DNA from: Chloroflexota bacterium
GTDB lineage: Bacteria; Chloroflexota; Dehalococcoidia; DSTF01; JACRBR01
DNA: 13,705 bases
Direction: 5' to 3'
Assembly: GCA_025355835.1 (NCBI GenBank)
Contig: JANXYW010000007.1
Coordinates: 1 to 13,705, forward strand
Shown here: positions 1 to 5,729 of the stretch, piece after piece
Layout: each line of letters begins with the position of its first letter
Numbering within the stretch: position 1 is the first letter of the stretch
Translations under genes and position numbers: made by a program
Notes under the pieces: generated by a model
What the model was told of the DNA's origin: nothing
The model's database searches: none
What the model saw: only the letters and a program-made list of their open reading frames with translations

Positions 1-287
1 CGCCGCTCGTCGGCGAAGCCGGCAACCTCCCACTGGCCGACGGCAGCGTCGATAGCGCGTACCTCGTGCACGTGTTGGGTGAGATCCCGAACCGCGCGGC
101 AGCCCTCGCCGAACTACGACGCGTCATCAAACCCGGCGGCGTCCTCTCGATCCTCGAAACCCTTACGGACCCCGACTACCAGCTCGAAGCCACCGTCCGC
201 GATCTCTGCGCCGCCAGCGGTTTCGCGCCGCTCGATCACCACCGCCGTCGCCTCGGCTACACGCTCACGTTCGTCGCCGACCCCTGA
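1..287 (+). CDS. SAM-dependent methyltransferase, C-terminal part (5' end outside window)
   Basis: Only the last 94 or so residues lie in the window; the reading frame is already open at base 3 and stops with TGA at 285-287. The visible protein begins PLVGEAGNLPLADGSVDSAY, then has VLGEIPN, the stretch ELRRVIKPGGVLSILE, and later a GFAPLDHH segment. This is the usual order of the second half of a class I (Rossmann-fold) methyltransferase of the Methyltransf_11 type: the acidic/hydrophobic 'LPLADGSVDSA' motif, then the 'LRPGG' loop before strand 5. The SAM-binding glycine motif must lie upstream of the window. The substrate cannot be told. A GTG at 66 is internal to the fold, so I do not treat it as the start. 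A 6-bp hairpin (289-294/299-304) follows the stop. Confidence 0.8.
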   Translation, partial: PLVGEAGNLPLADGSVDSAYLVHVLGEIPNRAAALAELRRVIKPGGVLSILETLTDPDYQLEATVRDLCAASGFAPLDHHRRRLGYTLTFVADP

Positions 288-288
288 C

Positions 289-304
289 GTCGCGTCAACG
301 CGAC
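289..304 (+). terminator. Short hairpin just after the methyltransferase stop
   Basis: GTCGCG (289-294) and CGCGAC (299-304) form a perfect 6-bp stem with a TCAA loop, two bases after the TGA. There is no T-run behind it, so it is at best a weak terminator or an mRNA 3'-end protector. Confidence 0.3.
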
Positions 305-411
305 CGATCGCCCAACCACACATCGACCACCCGCATTGGCGCCTCTCTATACTGTGGCCGATCGTAGAGTCGCCGCAGGAGACAGGCCGGAGGTGAGGCC
401 CGCGCAGCGAT

Positions 412-441
412 CCAAACAAAAGAGGCCGCCCAGCGACCTCT
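412..441 (-). terminator. Rho-independent terminator of the acyl-CoA synthetase
   Basis: Read on the minus strand, AGAGGTCGC (441-433), a TGG loop, then GCGGCCTCT (429-421) form a 9-bp stem with one G-T wobble. It runs straight into a T-rich tail (TTTTGTTTGG). It lies 29 nt beyond the stop codon of the gene at 470-2041, exactly where an intrinsic terminator is expected. Confidence 0.85.
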
Positions 442-442
442 C

Positions 443-470
443 CTACAACCTACAACCTAAACCCAAAACC
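443..470. repeat. Degenerate 7-nt tandem repeat (CTACAAC type)
   Basis: Four heptamers stand head to tail: CTACAAC, CTACAAC, CTAAACC and CAAAACC. On the minus strand they read GTTGTAG-like. The array ends on the stop codon of the acyl-CoA synthetase. It shares its period and a GTYNNNG pattern with the arrays at 7176-7203 and 10816-10850. Confidence 0.7.
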
Positions 471-2041
471 TACCCCGCCCCATCCCCGGCCTTGCCGTAC
501 AGCTTGCGGAGTTCCGTCTTCAGCACCTTACCCATCGGGTTGCGCGGCAGCTCGTCGACGAAGGCGTAGTACGCCGGGGCTTTGTAGCTGGCCAGCTTCT
601 CCTTCACATACTTTGTTAGCTCCGCCTGGTCGGGCTTCTGCCCTTTCTCCGGCACGATGATCGCCTTGATCACTTCGCCCCATTCGACATCGGGTACGCC
701 GATCACGGCCGACTCTTCGATCTGCGGGTGCTCGTCGAGTGTCGCCTCAATCTCGCCGGTCGAGATGTTTTCGCCGCCGCGAATGATCAGGTCTTTCTTG
801 CGGCCGGTGATGAACAGGTACCCATCTTCGTCCAGGTAGCCAACATCGCCGGTGTGCAACCACCCGTCGTGGATCGCCGCCGCGGTCGCTTCCTTCTGCT
901 TGTGGTACTCCGACATGATTCGCGGACCTCGGACGCAGATCTCGCCCTCGTTGCCCGCCTCCAGGATCTTGCTGTTGTCGTCCATCATCGCGATGTCGAC
1001 GTCGTCCATGCCGCGCCCGACCGATCGCAGCCGGTGCAACTTCTTGTCGCGCTCGGGCCCGGCCTCCTTCGGGATGTTGTGGTCATCCGGGCCAAGGAAC
1101 GTCATCGTCGACGTGCTCTCGGTCTGGCCGTAGGCGTTCATCAGGCCGCAGTTGAACACGTCGACGGCTTTGCTCACGACCTCGTACGGCATCGGCGCCG
1201 CACCGTACGTGATCAGCTTCAGCGATGACAGGTCGTACTTGTGAAAGTCCGCGTGCTCCATGATGCGCTTCAGCATTGTCGGCACGATGAAGCTGTGCGT
1301 GACGCGCTCTTGCTCGACCGCCTTCAGCCACAGTTCCGGATCGAACTGCGGCAGGATGACGAGCGTGCGCCCGCCCCAGACAGACGACATGATCGGCGTG
1401 ACACCGGCGACATGGAAGATCGGCACGGAGAGCAGCGTCACCTCACCGTGCTCGCTCGGGTCGGCCGGGCTCATGGTGTTTGTGACATACACAGAAAGGT
1501 TGAGATACGAAAGCGCGACGCCCTTCGGCTGCGACGTCGTCCCCGACGTGTAGATCAACACCGTCGGCTTGCTCTCGTCCACATCCACGAACGGCTCGTC
1601 CGCGCTGGCCGAGGCGAGGATCTCGGCGAGATTCCCCATGCTATCCACGGGCTTGTCGTAGCAAGCGAAGTGCTGCACCGTCTGCAGCTCCGGACGGAGC
1701 GTCGCGACCAGATCGAGGTAGCGTTCGCCGACGAACAGCACATGCACGTCCGACGTGTTGATCATGTACGTCAGCTCTTCGTGTTTCGCGCGATAGTTTA
1801 GCGGCACGAACGTCGCACCGATCTTCGCCGCCGCGTAGTACGTCACGACGTACTCGGCGCCGTTCATCGAAACGGCGCCCACCGGCTTGTCGGGCCCGGC
1901 GCCCACGCTCTGCAACCAGTTCGCCAGGCGATTCACGCGGTCGGCCATGGCCATAAACGTCACGCGCTTCTCGCCACATACGAGCGCCGTACGATCGGGT
2001 ACCACCATCGCCGTGATCTGCAGGAATTCGGCTGTATTCAT
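470..2041 (-). CDS. Long-chain acyl-CoA synthetase (AMP-binding enzyme, ANL superfamily)
   Basis: 523 residues, ATG start at 2041, normal length for the family. It should activate a carboxylic acid, probably a fatty acid, with ATP to an acyl-adenylate and then form the CoA thioester in the cytoplasm. The core motifs are in order: phosphate loop TSGTTSQPKG (165-174), YGQTES (304-309), HTGD (396-399), the hinge stretch GRKKDLIIRGGENIS (413-427), and the C-terminal NPMGK with the catalytic lysine at about 505. The overall pattern resembles FadD/medium-chain ligases, but exact chain length or aromatic specificity cannot be read from sequence. GGTGG lies just upstream of the ATG as a weak ribosome site, and a TAGATT box (2084-2089) about 40 nt upstream could be its -10 element. 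It stands alone, with its own terminator at 412-441. Confidence 0.93.
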   Translation of the reverse strand: MNTAEFLQITAMVVPDRTALVCGEKRVTFMAMADRVNRLANWLQSVGAGPDKPVGAVSMNGAEYVVTYYAAAKIGATFVPLNYRAKHEELTYMINTSDVHVLFVGERYLDLVATLRPELQTVQHFACYDKPVDSMGNLAEILASASADEPFVDVDESKPTVLIYTSGTTSQPKGVALSYLNLSVYVTNTMSPADPSEHGEVTLLSVPIFHVAGVTPIMSSVWGGRTLVILPQFDPELWLKAVEQERVTHSFIVPTMLKRIMEHADFHKYDLSSLKLITYGAAPMPYEVVSKAVDVFNCGLMNAYGQTESTSTMTFLGPDDHNIPKEAGPERDKKLHRLRSVGRGMDDVDIAMMDDNSKILEAGNEGEICVRGPRIMSEYHKQKEATAAAIHDGWLHTGDVGYLDEDGYLFITGRKKDLIIRGGENISTGEIEATLDEHPQIEESAVIGVPDVEWGEVIKAIIVPEKGQKPDQAELTKYVKEKLASYKAPAYYAFVDELPRNPMGKVLKTELRKLYGKAGDGAG

Positions 2042-2083
2042 CGTTCCACCCTCGGCGCAACAGGCAGCGGAGATTCGGCGGAC

Positions 2084-2089
2084 AATCTA
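2084..2089 (-). promoter_or_regulatory. Possible -10 box of the acyl-CoA synthetase
   Basis: The minus strand reads TAGATT here, a TANNNT match giving a leader of roughly 35-40 nt to the ATG at 2041. No good -35 hexamer is seen at the usual spacing, so the call is tentative. Confidence 0.35.
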
Positions 2090-2144
2090 GCCGATCGTGG
2101 CCCCTCGCGGTACCGGACGAAGCGAGGGCGCTCTGCCAAAGCAC

Positions 2145-2168
2145 ATGGAGCGCAGGCGCCCCGCCTGC
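2145..2168. repeat. Hairpin repeat, copy 1 (GCAGGCG-CCC-CGCCTGC)
   Basis: GCAGGCG (2152-2158), loop CCC, CGCCTGC (2162-2168) is a perfect 7-bp inverted repeat preceded by ATGGAGC. Bases 2145-2167 are identical over 23 nt to 7018-7040. Both copies are intergenic, so this behaves like a dispersed REP-like element. Confidence 0.8.
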
Positions 2169-2233
2169 GATCGAGCAACGCGCGATCACGCCCGCTTGCC
2201 AGCCCGACGGCGAGACCATCTCGTACTTCCGCC

Positions 2234-3193
2234 GTGTGCCGCGCGCTACAGATCAACCACACTGTAGGCGTGAACTGGACGGGCCCCGAACAACACACCT
2301 CTCTGCGCACCGCCATCCTCTGCCTCCTGGGTTGCACGGCAGCCATAGCGATCGCCTGCGGAGGCGGCAGCGGCGCCTACGAGACGCCGCCCACGACCGG
2401 CATGACGACCGCGGCGCCCACCAAGGCCTCCGGTCAACTCCTGCTGGCCAGCACCACGACTACGCAGGACAGCGGCCTCCTTGACGTGCTGATCCCGGCG
2501 TTCGAGCAGGAGACGGGCTACACGGTGAAGCTCGTCGCAGGCGGGTCCGGCCAGGCAATCGAAAACGCCACGCGCGGCGACGTCGACGCGCTGCTCGTCC
2601 ACTCTCCCGCGGCCGAGAAGAAGATGGTCGATGCGGGCGATGGCATCGAACGGCAGCTCGTCATGCACAACGACTTCCTCGTGGTTGGGCCGGCGAACGA
2701 TCCCGCCGCCGTCAAGAGCGCCGCGGACGTGAACGCGGCGTTCACCGCCATCGCGAACAAGCAGGCGCCGTTCATCAGCCGCGGCGACAACTCCGGTACC
2801 AACGTCTTCGAGCTGAGCATCTGGAAGGCGCTGAACATCACGCCCAAAGGCCAAAGCTGGTACAGCGAGACCGGCCAGGGGCAGGGCGCAACGCTACAGG
2901 TCGCGAGCCAGCGCGCCGCGTACGCGCTCGCCGACCGCGCGACGTTCCTGGCCCAAAAGGCGAACCTCGACCTGGTGATCCTGCACGAGAAGAGCACGCG
3001 CTTGCAGAACATCTACCACGTCATCGTCGTGAACCCGGCCAAGCACCCGAACGTGAACGTCGTCGCCGCGCGCGCCTTGGCGGCGTGGATCACGCGAGCC
3101 GACGTGCAGGCGCTGATCGGCAAGTTCGGCGTAGACAAGTACGGCGAGCCGCTCTTCTTCCCGGACGCCGGCAAGGCCGGGCCTGCGGGATAG
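2234..3193 (+). CDS. Tungstate-type ABC transporter substrate-binding lipoprotein (TupA-like)
   Basis: Extracytoplasmic solute-binding protein of the TupA/PBP-like family, which binds tungstate or a related oxyanion and delivers it to a membrane permease. The mature part opens with LLLASTTTTQDSGLLDVLIP, followed by AGGSGQAIENATRGDVDALL, the stretch VMHNDFLVVGP, SRGDNSGTNVFELSIW and WYSETGQGQGATLQ. These are the signature segments of the family, with the Thr/Ser run near the start expected to contact the anion. A hydrophobic signal segment ends in IAIAC followed by GGGSG, a plausible lipobox with the Cys at residue 42 of the longest frame. The start is unsure: GTG 2234 gives a long n-region, while GTG 2270 gives a more usual 30-residue signal peptide. 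Neither has a strong Shine-Dalgarno. No permease or ATPase gene adjoins it, so it appears orphaned. Confidence 0.88.
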   Translation: MCRALQINHTVGVNWTGPEQHTSLRTAILCLLGCTAAIAIACGGGSGAYETPPTTGMTTAAPTKASGQLLLASTTTTQDSGLLDVLIPAFEQETGYTVKLVAGGSGQAIENATRGDVDALLVHSPAAEKKMVDAGDGIERQLVMHNDFLVVGPANDPAAVKSAADVNAAFTAIANKQAPFISRGDNSGTNVFELSIWKALNITPKGQSWYSETGQGQGATLQVASQRAAYALADRATFLAQKANLDLVILHEKSTRLQNIYHVIVVNPAKHPNVNVVAARALAAWITRADVQALIGKFGVDKYGEPLFFPDAGKAGPAG

Positions 3194-3232
3194 CCGCCTC
3201 AAGGGAACGCACGTCGATCCATCTCGCCTCAG

Positions 3233-3260
3233 TCCTTCGTGCTCTTTCGTGTCCTTCGTG
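3233..3260. repeat. Nonamer tandem repeat (TCCTTCGTG type)
   Basis: TCCTTCGTG (3233-3241), TCTTTCGTG (3243-3251) and TCCTTCGTG (3252-3260) lie in tandem in the gap before the gene at 3312. Similar 9-nt repeats are at 4080-4097 and 12604-12621. No coding function is visible. Confidence 0.65.
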
Positions 3261-3299
3261 GCTACCGCCGCCCCTGTGGTTCCGTCCGCGTAAACTCGC

Positions 3300-3305
3300 T
3301 ACCAT
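3300..3305 (+). promoter_or_regulatory. Probable -10 box for a leaderless mRNA
   Basis: TACCAT ends 6 nt before the ATG at 3312, and no Shine-Dalgarno sequence is seen. This spacing is what a leaderless transcript requires. The same arrangement recurs in front of ruvB and the methyltransferase at 10796. Confidence 0.45.
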
Positions 3306-3311
3306 CCCCAT

Positions 3312-3950
3312 ATGGAGATCACCTGGCTTGGACACTGCTGCTTCCGCATCCGCGCGAAGGAATCCACCGTCGTTACCGACCCCTGCGACAAGACCACTGG
3401 CTACAGCCTGGGCCGCCCGACGGGCGATCTCGTCACGGTCAGCATCGATGACCCGGCGCACAACTACGTGGCCGGCGTCGCGGGCGACCCGCGCGTCATC
3501 GACGGCCCCGGCGAGTTCGAGATCGCGGGCGCGTCCGTCGCCGGCGTGACGACGTACCGGGACAAGGAGAAGACCGCAACGTCAGGCCGCAACGTCGCCT
3601 ACGTGATCGAGCTGGAGGACCTGCGCATCTGCCACCTCGGCGGCATCGGCCACGTGCCTACATCGGATCAGGTCGAGGAGATCGGCAACGTCGATATCCT
3701 TCTCGTCCCCGTCGGCGGCGGCGATTCCCTCGACGCTTCGCTCGCAGCCGAGACGGTGAGCCTCCTCGAACCGAAGCTGGTCATCCCCATGCACTTCAAG
3801 ACAGATATCGAAAAGGGCCAACTCGATCCCATCGACCGCTTTCTCAAAGAGATGGGCGCCAAGTCGAGCGAGACGCACGCAAAGATCGCCGTCACGCGAA
3901 GCTCGCTCGCGGAACAGACCCAAGTCCTCATCCTGGACTACAAGCGGTAG
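3312..3950 (+). CDS. Metallo-beta-lactamase-fold protein with a degraded metal site
   Basis: 212 residues with the layout of the COG2220-type (UPF0173-like) metal-dependent hydrolases: MEITWLGHCCFRI at the N-terminus, TDPCDKTTGY, the loop region VTVS (41-44), IDGPGEFEIAG (63-73), ICHLGGIGH (106-114), the PVGGG stretch (133-137) and IPMH (158-161). The expected HxHxDH metal motif at 45-50 reads I-D-D-P-A-H, so only the last His (50) survives. The usual Asp of 'HLGDLGH' is Gly111. His108 and His161 are kept. The fold is therefore clear, but a normal dinuclear zinc centre looks impossible, so the protein may be catalytically dead, may bind one metal, or may have a new role. The ATG at 3312 is preceded by TACCAT at leaderless spacing. 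It follows the TupA-like gene by 118 nt, with repeat DNA between them. Confidence 0.85.
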   Translation: MEITWLGHCCFRIRAKESTVVTDPCDKTTGYSLGRPTGDLVTVSIDDPAHNYVAGVAGDPRVIDGPGEFEIAGASVAGVTTYRDKEKTATSGRNVAYVIELEDLRICHLGGIGHVPTSDQVEEIGNVDILLVPVGGGDSLDASLAAETVSLLEPKLVIPMHFKTDIEKGQLDPIDRFLKEMGAKSSETHAKIAVTRSSLAEQTQVLILDYKR

Positions 3951-3971
3951 TACATCGCCGTCTTGCCTCTC

Positions 3972-4012
3972 CCCTCTCCACGACGTGGAGAGGGTGGTCG
4001 CCGTAGGCGACC
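3972..4012. repeat. Double-hairpin intergenic repeat
   Basis: Two perfect hairpins stand side by side. CCCTCTCCAC (3972-3981) pairs with GTGGAGAGGG (3985-3994) over 10 bp with a 3-nt loop. GGTCGCC (3996-4002) pairs with GGCGACC (4006-4012) over 7 bp with a GTA loop. The pair begins 21 nt after the stop at 3950 and could end that transcript, although it lacks a T-run. It has the form of a dispersed intergenic element. Confidence 0.7.
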
Positions 4013-4079
4013 GGGTGAGGTGCGCGTCTGGACCGGACAGCCTCATATCGCCATCCCACGCTTCACCTAATCCAAAGAA

Positions 4080-4098
4080 GACTCCGTGTCCTCTGTGG
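4080..4098. repeat. Nonamer repeat (GACTCCGTG / TCCTCTGTG)
   Basis: Two related 9-nt units stand in tandem, of the same type as 3233-3260. A further decayed stretch, CTCTGCGCTCCCTACGG, follows from about 4139. The gap between 3951 and 4220 otherwise holds only hairpins and the terminator at 4172-4194. Confidence 0.5.
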
Positions 4099-4171
4099 TG
4101 TATGCCCGACCATCCTTACATCGCTTCAACAAAAACCCTCTGCGCTCCCTACGGCTCAGCGGTGAAGACAG

Positions 4172-4194
4172 AAAAGCCCGGAACCAGTCCGGGC
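4172..4194 (-). terminator. Rho-independent terminator of the LysM/M23 gene
   Basis: On the minus strand GCCCGGA, loop CTGGT, TCCGGGC form a perfect 7-bp stem (4194-4188 / 4182-4176) followed by TTTTC. It lies 26 nt past the stop codon of the gene at 4221. The plus strand reads the same stem followed by CTTTC, so weak activity in both directions is possible. Confidence 0.85.
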
Positions 4195-4220
4195 CTTTCA
4201 TCATGTGCGAGGAGTTGCAG

Positions 4221-5462
4221 CTACGGCAAATACGCCACAGGGTTCACGCGCGTGCCGTTATCGATCACTTCGAAGTGCAAGTGCGTGCCAGTTGAGTAGC
4301 CGGTCGAACCGATGATGCCGACCTCTTCGCCCTGCGACACCGTCTCTCCCTGCGAAACCGCGATCGAGCTGAGGTGCGCGTACAGCGTCTCGATGCCCCC
4401 CGGGCTCATCACGACGACGTACAGGCCGTACGAGCAGCAAGCGTTGCCACCGGCGAACACGACGGTTCCTCTTGTCGCGGCGCCGACGGGCGTCCCGGCT
4501 GAGCGGTAACCGTCGATATCGATGCCGAGTGGGTGCGACGGGCCGTACGCGCTGGATATGGGGCCGCCAATGGGCCAGATCAGCCCGTGGTCAGAGCTCG
4601 TTCCGCCAGCGACGATGCCCGCGTTAGCGCTCGTACCAGAGTCGGCGCTCGATGCCGTTCCGGCGGCGGGCAACGGCACCGCGACCGGCGCGATCTTCTT
4701 GCCACCCGGCACGAACACCAGCTTGTTCTCGACGATCGTATCCGGGGAAGCCAGGTGGTTCGGTGCGAACGAGGTGATCGCCGCAAGCTCGACGCCGTAC
4801 GTGTCAGCGATGCCGCTGATCGTGTCGTTCAGGTGGATGTTGTGCAGGATGCCTTCGCCCGGCGGGATCAGCACCTGCTGCCCCAGCACCAGGAAGTCGG
4901 AGTTCGGGATCTCCGGGTTGTTGTCGACGATCGTCTGCACGCTCAGCCCGAACTGCGCCGCGATCTTCGAGACGTTGTCGCCGTCCTTCACGATGTACGT
5001 CTCTTCGAGCTTCGGCTCCGGTGGCGGGGGCGCGACGGCCGCGGCGCGCAGCAGCGGGTCCTCGGCCGCCGGCGAAGGCTCAGCCGTCGGCGTCGCGTAG
5101 ATCCGTGCGAGCTGCTCGGCGACCTCGCGATGCTTGTCTGCGACCGGCGCCAGCGTGTTCGATGTTCGATTTACCAGAGAAGGCCGCAGCACCGATTGGT
5201 CTGCGGCGGGGATGCTAGAACTCACGCCAGGCAGCGTCAGCCCGGTGATCGGCGCAGCGAAGGCGTGCGACTGCGAACGGAAGGTGCCGCCCGTGAATGT
5301 TGCATAGCCGACTGCGACAAAGATGATCACAAGCACGAGGCCGTGGGTGTATGGCCTATGCTTCCTTCGAGCACCATCACGCCCGGCGGGGAGCGACGGC
5401 CTGGTGGTAGTGAATCGCGCTCTTGAATCCTTGAACGAGCGCGGGCTGAGCGTGCCCCTAAT
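4221..5462 (-). CDS. Membrane-anchored LysM-LysM-M23 peptidoglycan peptidase, probable AUU start
   Basis: 413 residues if started at ATT 5462. Order: basic cytoplasmic tail (1-42, ending RRKHRPYTHG), one membrane segment (about 43-58, LVLVIIFVAVGYATF), an Ala/Pro-rich linker, LysM at about 154-200 (YIVKDGDNVSKIA) and 206-252 (NDTISGIADTYGV), then an M23 domain at 293-411. Metal and catalytic residues are visible: His310 and Asp315 in HPLGIDID (one residue longer than the usual HxxxD), His363 in LYAHLS, and HLH at 394-396. It should bind and cut, or regulate cutting of, cell-wall peptides outside the membrane. Start choice: the first standard start codon is GTG 5336, which begins inside the membrane segment and has no ribosome site. 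The frame stays open to 5475 with no ATG/GTG/TTG/CTG, and ATT 5462 lies 8 nt behind a perfect AGGAGG. Confidence 0.88.
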   Translation of the reverse strand: MRGTLSPRSFKDSRARFTTTRPSLPAGRDGARRKHRPYTHGLVLVIIFVAVGYATFTGGTFRSQSHAFAAPITGLTLPGVSSSIPAADQSVLRPSLVNRTSNTLAPVADKHREVAEQLARIYATPTAEPSPAAEDPLLRAAAVAPPPPEPKLEETYIVKDGDNVSKIAAQFGLSVQTIVDNNPEIPNSDFLVLGQQVLIPPGEGILHNIHLNDTISGIADTYGVELAAITSFAPNHLASPDTIVENKLVFVPGGKKIAPVAVPLPAAGTASSADSGTSANAGIVAGGTSSDHGLIWPIGGPISSAYGPSHPLGIDIDGYRSAGTPVGAATRGTVVFAGGNACCSYGLYVVVMSPGGIETLYAHLSSIAVSQGETVSQGEEVGIIGSTGYSTGTHLHFEVIDNGTRVNPVAYLP

Positions 5463-5470
5463 GCTCCCTG

Positions 5471-5476
5471 CCTCCT
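5471..5476 (-). promoter_or_regulatory. Perfect Shine-Dalgarno (AGGAGG) deciding the M23 start
   Basis: The minus strand reads AGGAGG, then an 8-nt spacer CAGGGAGC, then ATT in frame with the LysM/M23 protein. No standard start codon competes nearby in that frame. Confidence 0.7.
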
Positions 5477-5570
5477 ACTACTGACGGCTATGCGTCTCGC
5501 CGCCCACCCAACGAAGATCCTCAGTGGAGTATCAGACCCTCGGACCGCATCCGCAGTCAGGCACCGGGGT

Positions 5571-5576
5571 ATTCTA
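5571..5576 (-). promoter_or_regulatory. Possible -10 box of the LysM/M23 gene
   Basis: The minus strand reads TAGAAT. Transcription starting some 7 nt on would give a leader of about 100 nt before the ATT start. No convincing -35 box was found and no known riboswitch core was recognised in the leader. Confidence 0.3.
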
Positions 5577-5654
5577 CCCGACGGAGGCAAGCCGATCTGA
5601 GTGATCTACTTAACATATGTAAATGATCGGTCGGGTTAACCTGTTATGCCTAGA

Positions 5655-5677
5655 TTCAAATCCCCCCGATCCCACCA
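5655..5677 (+). pseudogene. tRNA 3'-end-like fragment (T loop to CCA)
   Basis: TTCAAAT (5655-5661) is a good T loop, followed by CCCCC (T stem, positions 61-65), CGATCCC (acceptor 66-72), a discriminator A and CCA. The spacing is exactly that of a tRNA. The preceding bases CTAGA cannot pair with CCCCC, and no complementary acceptor strand lies at the right distance upstream, so this is not a working gene. It could be a relic, the duplicated end of an attachment site, or chance. Confidence 0.35.
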
Positions 5678-5689
5678 TCCCAACACACC

Positions 5690-5695
5690 TATAAT
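5690..5695 (+). promoter_or_regulatory. -10 box of the obg transcript
   Basis: A perfect TATAAT stands 34 nt before the GTG start of obg, giving a short leader that includes the GA-rich ribosome site GAGAGAGAG. No good -35 is visible. Confidence 0.55.
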
Positions 5696-5729
5696 GAAGA
5701 TGATCAGCGTTCCGAGAGAGAGTTAAACA

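Noticed and set aside
2102..2128. CCCTCGC / GCGAGGG inverted repeat with a 13-nt loop
   Set aside because: The stem is short and the loop long for GC-rich DNA; it may be chance.
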